A DNA stretch of 64,000 nt from Halichondria panicea (lineage: Eukaryota > Porifera > Demospongiae > Suberitida > Halichondriidae), in NCBI RefSeq assembly GCF_963675165.1, contig NC_087383.1:3502979-3566978 (forward strand). The letters run 5' to 3'. This document shows positions 12,201-23,394 of this stretch, in pieces. The notes under the pieces were generated by a model that worked only from the letters and a program-made list of their open reading frames with translations, was not told where the DNA came from and ran no database searches. Each line of letters begins with the position of its first letter. The stretch's first letter is position 1. The position numbers and the translations under genes were made by a program.

Positions 12201-12651
12201 AAGTGCATGAATCAAGGCTAAAAGTTTATACTGACGTAAAAATGGTAGGTAGATGGTAAAATTAGCTCTAGAAATTTGGTGCTCATATAAGGAAACCAAA
12301 ACAACACAAGAGCCATAACAATAGACTAGTTGATCGTGTTGATGATCTAGCGCTATTTAATATTTAATAACAAATATAGCATTTTTGGCCGGCTCTGAAC
12401 GACTTTACTTCTCTACCTTGGATTTTTCCCTCCACAGGTACAGTTTGCTCTGGAACTGACTTGAACAATTCTCCCCTGACACTGGTTGTGGATATGGATA
12501 ATCTTATCCATGGCCTCTGGGGAGGGGAGGGATAGAATTGAGCAAGTTAGAGTAGCTCTACTTAGTCTAAACTCATGCAACTTACTAGGATGACCTGAAG
12601 AGATGTTCTAAGAGAATTGTAAGACCTCTGCTTGAGCAACACACTTGCCAT
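6260..12651 (-). CDS. BCO2: Carotenoid cleavage oxygenase (BCO2-like), copy A
   Basis: Non-haem iron dioxygenase of the BCO1/BCO2/RPE65 family; family members cleave carotenoids oxidatively. Fourteen exons, 5' to 3': 12586-12651, 12417-12516, 11910-12038, 11462-11591, 11108-11264, 10870-11002, 9107-9185, 8911-9046, 8746-8851, 8444-8592, 8177-8282, 8026-8108, 7127-7241, 6260-6423. The product is 550 residues, normal for the family. Family signatures: [12 protein letters not shown] and [10 protein letters not shown] (exon 3), the four putative iron-binding histidines in TAHPHID (about 209), YSHSFG (264), LHHINAYED (337-338) and DVHGIF (540), and PDPC. Exon 1 ([19 protein letters not shown]) is basic and serine-rich without acidic residues, like a mitochondrial presequence, which fits BCO2. 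The intron after exon 3 uses a GC donor. BCO1 versus BCO2 orthology is not settled by sequence reading alone. Confidence 0.93.
6590..7035. mobile_element. MITE with TACCGTATA termini, filled by a SINE-like insert
   Basis: The terminal inverted repeats begin near TACCGTATATAGCGGGTAAT and end in ACCTGCTCTATA, in the last intron of oxygenase A. A related, shorter copy lies at 24982-25176. The middle (about 6712-6966) is absent from that copy. Confidence 0.75.
6712..6966 (-). mobile_element. SINE-like insertion
   Basis: Read on the minus strand, the segment starts near GTTCGAGTCCC, which matches the B box of a tRNA-type RNA polymerase III promoter, and later contains GGGATGTAAAGCCGGAGGTC, which resembles the conserved 3' domain of several metazoan SINE groups. 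No convincing A box is left, so the 5' end looks degraded. The empty version of the site is at 24982-25176. Confidence 0.5.
9316..9523. mobile_element. MITE with TACCTTAAGGTGACA termini
   Basis: Terminal inverted repeats of about 22 bp (TACCTTAAGGTGACATATTTTC and its complement) enclose about 165 bp of AT-rich DNA in the intron between exons 7 and 6 of oxygenase A. No ORF. Confidence 0.8.
10321..10855. mobile_element. Interspersed element, copies also near 20252 and 36144
   Basis: Starts near GCAGGTGCTGATGCCTCGGTG and ends GCGCATGCGCACCGAGGCA, so the ends carry short inverted repeats (CCTCGGTG/CACCGAGG). Copies lie at about 20252-20796 and 36144-36720, with a truncated one at about 36750-36960. 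This one sits in the exon 7-6 intron of oxygenase A. Short ORFs inside it look incidental. Confidence 0.75.
11675..11887. mobile_element. MITE with TATTACTAGAATGTTTTG termini
   Basis: Inverted termini TATTACTAGAATGTTTTG and CAAAACATTCTAGTAATA bound about 210 bp in the intron between exons 3 and 4 of oxygenase A. A second copy is at 33677-33890 in a CatSper2 intron. Confidence 0.8.
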
Positions 12652-14532
12652 AATCAGCTCAGAGGAAGAGGTCAGACATCACTTGACCTTTTGCTGACAT
12701 TCCCGGCAGCCAAATTGCTTTTCGTTTTTTGCTGACTGAGAATGGCTTGTATTTAGTCTCATGAATCAGCCGCACTTTCCAAGTGCGGCTAATTCATGAG
12801 ACTAGCTTGTATTATGTCTAGCCTCGATCCCAGGCCGCTCTTCCTCTTCAGGCCGGGCTAGGGCCGGGGAGGCTAGTGAAGGAGGCTAGTATTATGCGAC
12901 ACCAAACACAACTAAAGTCTATTTGTGTTGATTGACCTTCATAAAGTTGTCATAACTTTGTCATACTTTACTGTAAGTTTCATATACCATTGGATTCCTT
13001 GTTAAGAAAGCGCTTCTATTTAATGTAGAGCTGGTAAGCTCCAACCAGCTAAAAGTATAATAGCATTTCCATGTAAAAGTCCCAGGCATACTTGTCCACC
13101 ACATAAAGCATAAATAAATTGACCACATAACTTCCGGGGTCGAACTCAACGCGAAGAGACTATCAGTCTGCCCTAAGACCCCCAAGTTTTCAGTATTTGC
13201 AAGACAAGACAGGAAATACATACCGCAAGTATTTTAATGGCATTCATAAGGATGACATCACAAAAACATTGTTTTAATGAAATTCATAATTATATAATGA
13301 GATTCATAATGATGCACCCTACAACTCTGTCAGATTGTAGTGAAGGGTGATTTTTTCTGAATTTCCAAAGCTCATAACACAGACCATTTACTGAACTAGA
13401 ACTTGTTACTAGGAGATAAATTAGTTCAATATGGAATGTATTGACTCAGCAAGTTTGGACTGGATTGAGATAGTGTGAACAGCTTGCGCAAACTCTCAAA
13501 GTTAGCTCATTCTGAATAATCTCTGTGGTTGGTGGAACTCATGGCTGCATATCTCCAGATGTGAATGGAACCAGAGACTGCCTAAAGGATCAACTAGTGC
13601 ATCTGATGCATGTGCATGCTTAGCAGCAAGCTAGAAGGCTTGAAGTCATTCATGAAGTGTTCTATGCTATTGCCAAGTTGTGTATTTATTTCAAAGTTTG
13701 TGTAACTGCTTTGCAAACACCATTCATTTGTATGGCATTTACCTTGAATATGTTGTAATTTAGATCCTTTTGATTTGATCAACCAATTTTTAGCTTGCTA
13801 CGTTGATGGTGAACAGCTTGCTCAAACTCTCGAACTTTCCGCAATCGTTTTCACAACTTAATGCCAGTTTGACCCAAATTCATATTTTAAAGTGTTTATC
13901 GTATGTTAAACTGTCTTCTTATTACATATTTCAACTTAGATAGCTCTAAAAACCTTTACTTTTATCAGAAACAAAGAAAAACTGTTCTCATTAATATATT
14001 CATGAGGCAACTTGTAGCACTTCCTGTCTTACAACATTTGGGGTCTTAGGGCAGACTGTATACTTTAGTTGTCAACAGATTCAGCGACAGAAACCGTGCA
14101 GAAGCATTGTCTCATGAATCAGTCGCCCTCTATAACATAGATTCGTGATTAGGCCGCCTAACTTTTAGAGGGCGGTCTAGTCGGATTTCTTGTTTCTATA
14201 TACGCTTTTAGTGTTCCCCCGGCCAATCCTAGCAACTTTTCATATAGCGAATATTTTTGTGGTGCTTGTTCAATTGTAGTCTCATACTATATCACAGTGA
14301 CCCTAAATTTTGTACTCCTTTGTTTATCATGATCTACACAGCCCGTCTGGCCACGCCCTAGCTCCCTCAACGGCTCAACCTTTGTAAAAGGAGGCTGGGT
14401 AATTGTATGCCCTAGATCCAGAGCCCTAGAGCAGAGAACCTATAGAGGCACAAAATTAATATCAAATACCATGCACACACGTACCCCACAATTATAAAAA
14501 GTAGATCTACAGCTTTGTTCAATGCTAGAGGT
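12652..14532. other. Intergenic region between oxygenases A and B
   Basis: No gene is seen. It holds a near-perfect palindrome at 12754-12804 (24-bp arms around TCC; inner arm CCGCACTT/AAGTGCGG), an inserted element at about 13165-14057, and 3' flanking DNA of gene B that closely matches the 3' flank of gene C at 25318-25823. Confidence 0.7.
13165..14057. mobile_element. Inverted-repeat element inserted in the gene B 3' flank
   Basis: Bounded by AGTCTGCCCTAAGACCCC and its complement GGGGTCTTAGGGCAGACT. The flanking sequence is continuous at 25360-25375, where AAGAGACT runs straight into TTAGTTGTCAACAG, so that locus is an empty site. TAT lies on both sides of the element and may be a 3-bp target duplication. 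The ORFs inside show no recognised protein, so it is probably non-autonomous. Confidence 0.7.
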
Positions 14533-17500
14533 TCACTCCAGGGCTGAAGCAGGTACAAATATGCCGTGGACATCTTTGTGCCACTGAATGCCTGGAAACT
14601 CTACTCTTGCCATCTCTGCCATTGTCCTGGCATCCAGCACCAGCAGGAACGGTGGCTGACTCTCATCCACACGGAGAACAGCCGACAATATCAATCCTAT
14701 TAACAAAGCAATTAATAAGAGGTGTAACATCACAAAATTTATGAATATTTGCATGCATGGTATAAAAAAAATCTTTTCTACAATTAATGTTGTAACAATT
14801 TGCTATAATTATAACCGGCTATTGGCCCACATAATGTTGTCGTAACTTGTCATACTTTCATATCATACATGCACGCATAATAGTTATAGACACAGTTTAG
14901 GAAATTTCTACATGGAAGCCCAAAGGGCTGGTTGTAGTATCCCGAACGTAGTGAGGGTTCTATAGCCCTGAGGGCTTCTAAGTATTATTTAGAACACACC
15001 TAGCCAAGATTAAGTGTTTTAATCTGCGTGCCGAGGATGGCCTCGAGGTTAACGTGGTGCTCGAGGCGCAGCCGAGAGCATTACGTAACCGAGAGGCCAT
15101 CCGAGTGCACCAGATTAAAACACGTGACTTGGCTAGGTGTGTTCTAAAGGATTTAGTGCTGTCACGTGAGCTCTAGCCTCGTGGCAGCTAGATCTAGCTA
15201 CATTTTAAATCAGTTGCTGCGCTGGTGGCTAGCTAGCTAGCTAGACGTAATAGCAAGTTTTAGTAGGTTTGTAGATCCAGTAACTGATGCAAAGGAGAAG
15301 GAGATACTATCTAAAGCTATCTGGACTGACTGGGCATGTTCTCGACTTATTTCTCCTGCTGACCAACAGTCCCGATCCCACTACTGGATATGCCTCCAGC
15401 TGATCTGGCTTACTGGATGGGAAACTTTGTGCGCAAACTATATGGCAATGAGTATCTGGTTTGCTCTTTTGGAACGCTATGATATTCAAAGCACCTTTGA
15501 TGAAACGATTATATGGATCTGGCTTAGGTACAGGTACGTACATCTTCGAAGCAAGCTGAGTCTATTTCTCCAGACGAAAAAGCGATGCTATGGTCAAGTC
15601 AGCAATTCGGTACACTTACTACACATGAAACAAGTCGAAACGATAACATTCAACTTTCTAATACTTTTCAGCTTTGCTTGTGTACGTATTCAATCTGCTT
15701 GTATTATTATTATAATTATGATGACATTCAGATTCAATCTGCTTGTATTATGGTTGTTTGATAAAAAGTGTGCATTAACAAACCTACTTAAAGCACACTT
15801 AACCAACTTAAAGCACACTTAAGTGTGGATTAAGTTATTTAATCCATGGTCACCTGACTGCTTTCAGATAAGCTGATTGGCTGGAGATCATGTGATCAGC
15901 ACTAAATCAGGTAGAAACTTCCTAAACAGTGTCTAAGCATTTTAGATCATAGCAACCATGAGTCTCTAGCGAATCAGATTTGAATGTTCTTATCTAATCT
16001 TTGCTACATGATTGTCTAAGTGTTGTCACTTTATACTTTATGAGAAGAATCGGGAATATAGAACACAATTATTTTATCAGGGCCTATAGCTAGAAATCGA
16101 GGCAAGTAGACTGAGTCAGATCAAGCTACTTCCAATTAGATGCGACTCTCTAAATATGCAACATTGACCTCCAAAAGAAGCGACCTCTGGCTTCGTAATT
16201 ATTAAAAAGTGTCACCTTAATTAGAGGTATTACGGTACTAGCGGGTGGAAAACCGTTGTAGATATATCCAAATCAGCAGAAAATTTGACCCTTTGCGATC
16301 GAATTATTGCGTTCTGGCAATAATTATGATATCGTGTCAATACGAGATTTTATTGTTACGAAGTGATCAACGCAATCAAAACCTCTCAACAAAGACCACC
16401 TCTTTATATATATAACGGCCAGGCTGTTTCCCATTGGTGGAGGTTCCACTGTAATTATGTTTGATGCTCACTATAGTAATCATATAGACAATAATGCTTT
16501 AGAGGTGATAAGCTTCAAAACCAGCTAAAAGTTAGCATTTTACATGACTGTATAGAAGTTCCTGCATGGCATACCGTAGCCTCGATTCCAGGCCGCATTA
16601 AAATATGGCCTGGTACCTATTGCATGGGTGATAGTGCGCATCCGCTTTAAATTACCCAGAATAATTATGGGTAATTGTACTACAAACGTAAAACCTTAGT
16701 AAATTATACAGGAAATTAGTTCGTTTACTAAGAATATGTTCCGTAATACTTTATCTCCATGACTGAGTTCCGTGAAGCTGTGGCTTATGCCGTCTATTGC
16801 GTTGGTCTAGAAGGCTTGAACACTATAGTTTTAAGACAGAAGAGGCTCTCATCTACGTCTAAGATGGTCCTATAGCCAGGTTGTCTTCGCAAGTAGCAGT
16901 TTGAGGCACCATACACTTCCCATAGCCTGTACAGATTCAAGGTAAGGCATCCTGACCATACAACCGTCATAGAGGTAGATGAGAGCCTCTTCTGGCTTCA
17001 GACTAGTGTGAAAGCCTTCTGGAACAACGCAATAGAGAGCTAAACTGATGTACATAGATAGAAAATAGATGAGGGAAAGAAAAGAGGAGATTCCCCAGAT
17101 TCTGGAGAATAAACTAAACGCATGTCACCATGCATGGGTATACCAGGCCGTATTTTAATCGGCCTGGAATCGAGGCTAGGCATACCGTGCAATCAAGCAT
17201 AATTGACCACATTATTACTTTTGGGGCCAAAATCAACGCATGCAAATAGACCTATAGTTTGCATACTCATTTCCTGGGTCATATACCATAAAGCGGGTTA
17301 TTTTCGTATGGTGGAAATGTTCGTATATTTCGTATTGTATATAGGGCGTCATACGGAAATTAAATTATTTTACCGCAATACGTATGTTCAACTATCCTAA
17401 GCTGTACGAATATTATTGTATATTTAATTGGGAAAATTACCCACCATACACATACGGTACCATGTAATATTATAATGGGAAAATTAAATGAGACATTTGA

Positions 17501-20500
17501 ATTGAATTGGCGGTTTCTAATTTGGCGTCTCAGGCGTGGCGACTACAGCGCACTATGCATGCATCCAGCTCAAAAGAGGGAGAAACTCCCACTCACGGCT
17601 GGCCCGGGGTATTTCACATACAAAGCAATACTCTTGGTGGGTGTGGTTTCCTGGCATTGAACTGCGAATATATTACAACCACGAACATTTCTTCTGAGGG
17701 CTTTCGAGCCAAATAACTGCTATACGGGCTGACACTACAGTGTATAAAATAATGTCACAGCTAGGAGTTTACCGTCATCTTCCCCAGAGCTCTCTGGCTT
17801 GCCAACAAAGACAGGTTCAGACATACTGCAGCCATCCTCCGACCATGTTAGGCATTTCTTGGTCTTCAGGTCTGTCTTAATGAGATCCTATACAATATGT
17901 AATTATACAGTCACAGCTACATTACAACTAGGACATGAATAATAAAGTAAGTAAAATGCTAGCTATAAGCAGCAAGTATAACAGGAGCTAGAGGCATGTT
18001 GAAACTTTTAGAACTAAGAACGGAGTTTTAGTAATGTATGAGACATAATTCATTGTATAGGATCACATGAAAGAATTAAGCCTGGAGTCTTAGAAATAAT
18101 GTATGGCTCCTGTGGTATGTTCTGGGGCTAGGATCAGGGAAAGTAAAAGAGGCCAACAATCATAATTCTATAGCTTTCTACTTTTATTAGTGACCCTGTT
18201 CCATTGTTCCTGGGTACGGGATCACTTCAGCTGTAAATACGTCGGACCTACCTCAAAGGCCAGGTGTATATATAGCTATCTAGCCAACGCTTTTTAGCTT
18301 TAACATTAAAATCTACCACTATTAATGTACCTTGTTGTGTGAAGGCTATCCTATCCGTGCTGTAAATGCAGCGCTGTGGAATCCAGGTGAGTAAACTCAT
18401 GCGTCACAAACAAACAAACGGACTACTGTGGCCACCCATGCGTGCCTCAGGTAACAAACCAGACAACTATACCATACCCGCTGACCGTGGCACGGCCTCG
18501 GGTATAACTAAGCTATGAGAAACCACTATGAAGGATACGGCCCTTCCTATATAGTACCGTAGTCGGCAGTGTTACGCACTTGGGAACTATAGTGTTGTTA
18601 AGAATAAGGATAAAGAAAATAAGAAGCAAAATAATAGTAAAGAATTTTACTTCATGTCATATCAATGCCAAGCCTATTTCCATGGTCCCCATAATTTATG
18701 GCTAAATGAGGACAACACAGAGATGCATTAATTGTGACTGGTCATCTTTATCATTACAAGTGAGTCAATCATTGAAGTATACGAATGATCCCTAAAGCGA
18801 TTAATGCTTCAAATATGAAAAACTGGAACACATAATAATATTATAACACAAGAATTAATAGATTTGCCGAATTGTAGATTCATTAGTACGTGTATAATTA
18901 TTAATTTGAACCCCCTTTTTCTACAACTATATACAGACTGATATGACTGTTGAACTATTGAACAATTGGACGACACTCTTAATAAGAAAATATCTAAAAT
19001 TTGATCATCACAGAATTGTGATTTAAAAATAGACGCATTATGTCATGTGCATGTATAGATAGATGTATACTAACCGTGAAGAGCTGATTCAATCCGTACA
19101 CGAACTGATAAGGTCTCCCATTGCACTTCCGGTAATTGATTTGTGGCAATTCAAACGCTGCATGCATATTATATAATGTTGACTGAGGTACAGATGCTAC
19201 ATATGCAGTGCTGATTTATACCTTTCTCTGAAATAGTACCATGATGACACATGATGCTGCCGTCTTCTTGAAATTGGGCAGTAGCTTCAGTGTAATCTAA
19301 AGTTACGAGGTTAGTCTTAGTAGGATCCTGCACAAAGGAAAGAAACAGCTCCTAAACGTGTTAGACATTGGCCATTAATTACTTCCCTGCTAGCCTATAA
19401 TTATATATGTATTATAATGAACCAGTATAAAAATTCGATACACATGCAGTGCCCAATCTTGTTAATTAACATACTCTGCAGAGGGTCCTAAAAACACTCC
19501 AATACCAAACCTTATATATATATAGTAACTGTAAACTAGCCAGCTATACCTGCAGTTCGTGAGCGATGGGAAGAACGTAGCGTCTGGGCTCCACTTTGAT
19601 TTCTTCCAGAAGAAAGTTTGAGCTCAGGTCATTCAAACTTTGTACATAGAAAGAGTCGTACACTCGCCAGTCTCTGTATGCACATCCATCCAGCACAATG
19701 TGCCCTATATACAAACAGCACGTCAGAATAATAACAACTTGAGGAGGGTGCTATCAAGCTTGCAAAACACCACTATTTGTATAATTATGTTGGTGCATGC
19801 ACGGTATACCTTATTACGTAATATTTACTACAATTTAAACCATAAATTGCTGCTGTCAAGTTGTACTTTGTACTCTAGCATTTAGCCTTGTTCATGTGAG
19901 CCCCACCCATTTTTTACTCACTTTAGAAAAAAAGCTGCACTGTTTGACAGCAGCCATTACTTTTAGACTTTGAACTGTAGACATCCTTTTCAGCAACAAT
20001 CGTGGTTGATCATTTCTCACTCTTTGAGTTTCCTCGTGATTTTTCCTGTATCACAGTTGGCACAGCAACTATGAAGTCAATTAGCATGAATGCTTGCTAT
20101 AACTTAGCTACAGTTTGTAGAATTGTTCAATTACATAATATATATAATATTATAGCGAAAGAGAACCAGTTTCTATTTTAGATCTAGCCTGTCTAGCATC
20201 TTAGCTAACCAATTTGTCTATACCGAGAAAGGGCTCAAACAATATACATTCTGAAAACGCCACAGGTGCTGATGCTTTGGTGCATGGTTGTGTCAAAGCT
20301 ACATAAAGCTACTAGCTAGCTAAAGACAATTATCATGATGTACATTTTTACAATTGCATACAGGAAAAATCACGGGGAAACTCGAAGAGTGAGAAATGAT
20401 CAACAATGATTGTTGCTGAAAAGGATGTCTATACAGTTCAAAGTCTAAAAGTAATGGCTGCTGCAAACAGTGTAGCTTTTTTTCTCACTCTTGCAGCTAC

Positions 20501-23184
20501 CAACAGCTAGCGTTCTACTAACTATACTAACTAAAGTAGAGTATCAACACTCTATGAACAAATTTTACTATATATACTCTTCTGAAAAAGCTGCAATTCC
20601 AAGTAAGCAAAACTAGGAATAACTCGACAATAAAACATTACAAATCCAAGATTGAAATCCAAGAAAACATACATGACTATAGAAGCTCTTTCTTGAACTT
20701 CATTGATCCTCGAGCCACCGTATAGCTGTCTGTACAGACACAGACACACATTATAAACCGTATATATATACTCGCTGCGCATGCGTACCTGAGGCTAATA
20801 GTATGCAGCTGCATGCTTAAGTGAGCACAAGTTATAATACTGTATACCATTGTCCTCAAAAGCATTAATGTGATGCAGGATAACAGCAGGAGGAGCAAAG
20901 AACTTTCCTGGGAGCACATTACCACTGCTCTTCTCCACAACGTAAAATCTGATCTGAGGGACGAAACAATCAAAATAAGTCACAATTCTATTAAGCACTA
21001 CAATTTACACATACATAATATACAATCATACATAACCCATGTACATGCATGTAGCAGGTTCCATACATTTCGCGAATTTCAACAGCTAAAATCCCAAAAC
21101 TACGTGAGTGCTAAAAATAATCAATAGCAAATTATACCTCAAACTATCAAAAATTACTCGCTATAGATCATTCATTTAAGTCTTAGAGAGCAAACAAATC
21201 ATCTCACCATTTCAGTATCATCCCAAGCTAGCAGTTCGTCTCCTAGGGTTTGCTTGTTGAGAAGTTTGTTAGTCAAAACCTTCTGAATGTCCAGATGGAC
21301 AGGTTGCTCAAGAAACACGAAGTAATTCTCTGTAGCACCAAAACTGTAGAAAAGAACGTAGTGTAACTAAAGTACGTACCTAACTAAATTTAGGGGGAAA
21401 CCAGCAAAACTTTACGACACTATAATTATAGTAGCCACATGCACCTGTGATTGTATCCTGGCTTTAGCTTGTTCTTGGGCTCTACTGTACACAAAATACT
21501 GGCTTTATCCATCAGATGCTCACCTACAAAACACCTACAGTAAGTTAAATACATGTATACACTGAAAAAAGAGAAAAACCTTTTCCAGTAGGAGGTATCT
21601 TGATAATGGTGTACCCAGAAGGAGAGCTCCCAAGGTTGTACACAGTTCCATCATCATCAATGTGTGGATGAGCAGAGGCCGAATTAACAGCTACATGCTT
21701 AGAGAGCTGAATCTGAAAATGAAATTATCGTATTACAGTAGAACCTCGATTATCCGGCCGGCCCTCGATTATCCGGAACCTCGATTATCCGGCTTGGCAG
21801 TTTTCGTTTTAATCAGATTACATAATTCAGAAAATGGGCGTGTCCCTCAAATGCGCATGCGCGTTGCAGCTGTTACCATGGAGACATGCCTGCTTTTCTT
21901 TTGCGCATGCACAGACAACATGTGGCACTGCTGTTCATCAATAAAGTGGGTGGATCAAGGCGTGGTTTATCTATTCGATTATCCGGCAAATTCACTTATC
22001 CGGCCTGCTTCTGGAACGAAGGTGTCCGGATAATCGAGGTTCTACTGTACTGCAATGTTTTATACATGCAAACTTGAATAGATTTCCAAAACAAGAACGT
22101 AAGAACCTACACTTATATACATTATGTACTTTTATGACATCACAATCCTTAATCGCAAAGTTAAACGGCAAAATTTTTGCTTATTTATTTATTGCTCGCA
22201 AAATAATCATTGATACGGGGGGCAGGCGTAATAATTACACACTCATACCTTTTGCTGAGAGTCAAGTGTTTCTGGGGAGAAGACGTGAATAAAATCACTT
22301 TCTGTGGCTGCAACGAACTTGTCTCCAGCAGGGTACACGTTAATGAAGCAGTTATCATTCATACCACTTGTATGGTCAGTCAAAGACGTAAAATAAGACT
22401 GAACCCTGAGAGGAAAGTATACATGTAAGTTTTGTTTCATTTGTGATGTATTAATACAACATTTCGTTCTATAGCGTCGTCTGACAATTTTACTTGCTAC
22501 AATTTCAGTGTGAACCTTTGGAACATGGTTTTGCAAGGGTCTGGCACTGCTGCGGTCCCAATCGAACTCATCACCATTCTTTTGGCAGCCATGTTATTGG
22601 TGTAGTAATCACTCCGTAAGAACTTACTGGAGTACATTACTTTTCCTGAGTGTACAAGATGGAGAAGTTAATTGACAAGGTAATTAGATCAGTCATGCAG
22701 TTCAAAGAGAGTAGCATTATACCTGACTTTATTGTGAAGCTGTGCAGTAAAGCCATTCCATCAAACCAATGGTTCAGTTTAGTGTCTCCAATTTCTAATA
22801 GACCTGGCCCATTTCTGATCAGCTTGCCACTCAGCCAGTCAGGCAAAGATCCTACATGCAAATGAAGCAATTGGTAATGAATGCACTCGTTAATAAGAAA
22901 AATAAAGACACAGACAACACAGGAACGTAGACAAAATGTCCTATAATTATAGAACCAGTCTCGGTTAGGACCCCCTCTTTTATAACGCCTATATCTACTA
23001 CATGTACCATATACAATGTTTCTAGTTATTTTTTACTGGTGCTATATTGATTAAAACAATTACGGTATATCTGATCGATGCATGATAATACATTATTTTA
23101 TCCGACAGTAGATCTAGACTCACCTTTGATCTTCCCTTCTAAAGGTACACTTTGCTCTGAAACTGACTTGTACAGCTCACTCAT
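14533..23184 (-). CDS. BCO2: Carotenoid cleavage oxygenase, copy B
   Basis: Second tandem oxygenase. Exons 5' to 3': 23124-23211 (possible start ATG at 23184), 22723-22851, 22516-22645, 22249-22405, 21580-21712, 21445-21523, 21208-21343, 20848-20953, 19550-19704, 19222-19327, 19075-19157, 17773-17887, 14533-14696. From that ATG (MSELYKSVSEQSVPLEG) the product is 517 residues, with the same histidine motifs as copy A (AHPHID, YNHSFG, LHHINAFED, DVHGIF) and PDPCK. Exon lengths match A except the ninth (155 versus 149 bp). Internal exons differ clearly from A and C, but the last exon is nearly identical to both. The exon carrying the ATG keeps a splice acceptor (TTTTCTCAG) at 23212 and stays open upstream of the ATG (AWISTTSE), so a first exon may exist; I could not find one with an ATG. 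The last intron is about 3.1 kb and full of foldback elements. Confidence 0.88.
14886..15935. mobile_element. Foldback element of about 1.05 kb
   Basis: AGACACAGTTTAGGAAATTTC near 14887 is inverted at 15910-15935, and GGATTTAGTGCTGTCACGTG near 15149 is inverted near 15884-15908. A further inner inverted repeat, AGAACACACCTAGCCAAG near 14990 with CTTGGCTAGGTGTGTTCT near 15130, gives nested stems. It lies in the last intron of oxygenase B. ORFs in the middle are not recognised. Confidence 0.65.
16577..17178. mobile_element. Mutator-like non-autonomous element with 9-bp target duplication
   Basis: Terminal inverted repeats TAGCCTCGATTCCAGGCC and GGCCTGGAATCGAGGCTA, flanked exactly by GGCATACCG at 16568-16576 and 17179-17187. 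A 9-bp duplication is typical of the Mutator superfamily. Inner inverted repeats (AGAGGCTCTCATCTAC near 16840 and its complement near 16978) make most of the element a foldback. No transposase ORF. Confidence 0.7.
17284..17459. mobile_element. MITE related to the TACCGTATA group
   Basis: Inverted ends around ACCATAAAGCGGGTTATTTTCG and GGGAAAATTACCCACCATAC, in the last intron of oxygenase B. A separate repeat fragment at about 17590-17720 resembles 2990-3110. Confidence 0.5.
18170..18500. repeat. Partial copy of the 52.8-55.8 kb repeat family
   Basis: Contains GTGACCCTGTTCCATTGTTCC, the donor-like ATCCAGGTGAGTAA and the CAAACAAACAAACG tail seen in the repeat cluster at 52791-55760. It lies in the intron between the exons at 17773 and 19075 of oxygenase B; the rest of that intron (17888-19074) shows nothing further. 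Confidence 0.65.
19925..20796. mobile_element. Foldback built on the 10321-type element
   Basis: About 130 bp at 19925-20055 is the inverted complement of 20360-20490 (for example AAAAAATCACG-type stretches and GTTGATCATTTCTCACTC against GAGTGAGAAATGATCAAC), forming a long hairpin around the start of the element copy at 20252-20796. It lies in the intron before the 20848-20953 exon of oxygenase B. Confidence 0.65.
21736..22047. mobile_element. pogo/Tigger-like MITE with TA duplication
   Basis: Begins CAGTAGAACCTCGATTATCC, ends with the inverted complement GGATAATCGAGGTTCTACTG, and is flanked by TA on both sides. TIRs of this form are typical of pogo-group Tc1/mariner elements. It sits in an intron of oxygenase B. 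A decayed relative is at 45388-45610 in the lamin gene. Confidence 0.8.
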
Positions 23185-23394
23185 CTCACTGGTTGTGGAT
23201 ATCCATGCTCTCTGAGAAAACAGACGTAGTCCTAGCTGATAGCACCTGGTAGATAACATACTGTCCAGCTATAGACTCGACTCGCTGGTATTCCCTCAGT
23301 GCAAGGTACTAGGTGTACGTACGTGGACGTGTAGCACTATCATAGACTGGCCCCTCGTGTACCGCGAGGGACTGGCAAAACTGTCTATCAGTCC

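Noticed and set aside
12961-13782. Reverse-strand ORFs in the A-B intergenic region
   Set aside because: They lie inside the inserted inverted-repeat element, have no recognisable motif and are missing at the empty site.
15427-15822. 131-codon ORF in an oxygenase B intron
   Set aside because: It is within a foldback element, begins and ends in repeat arms, and shows no domain.
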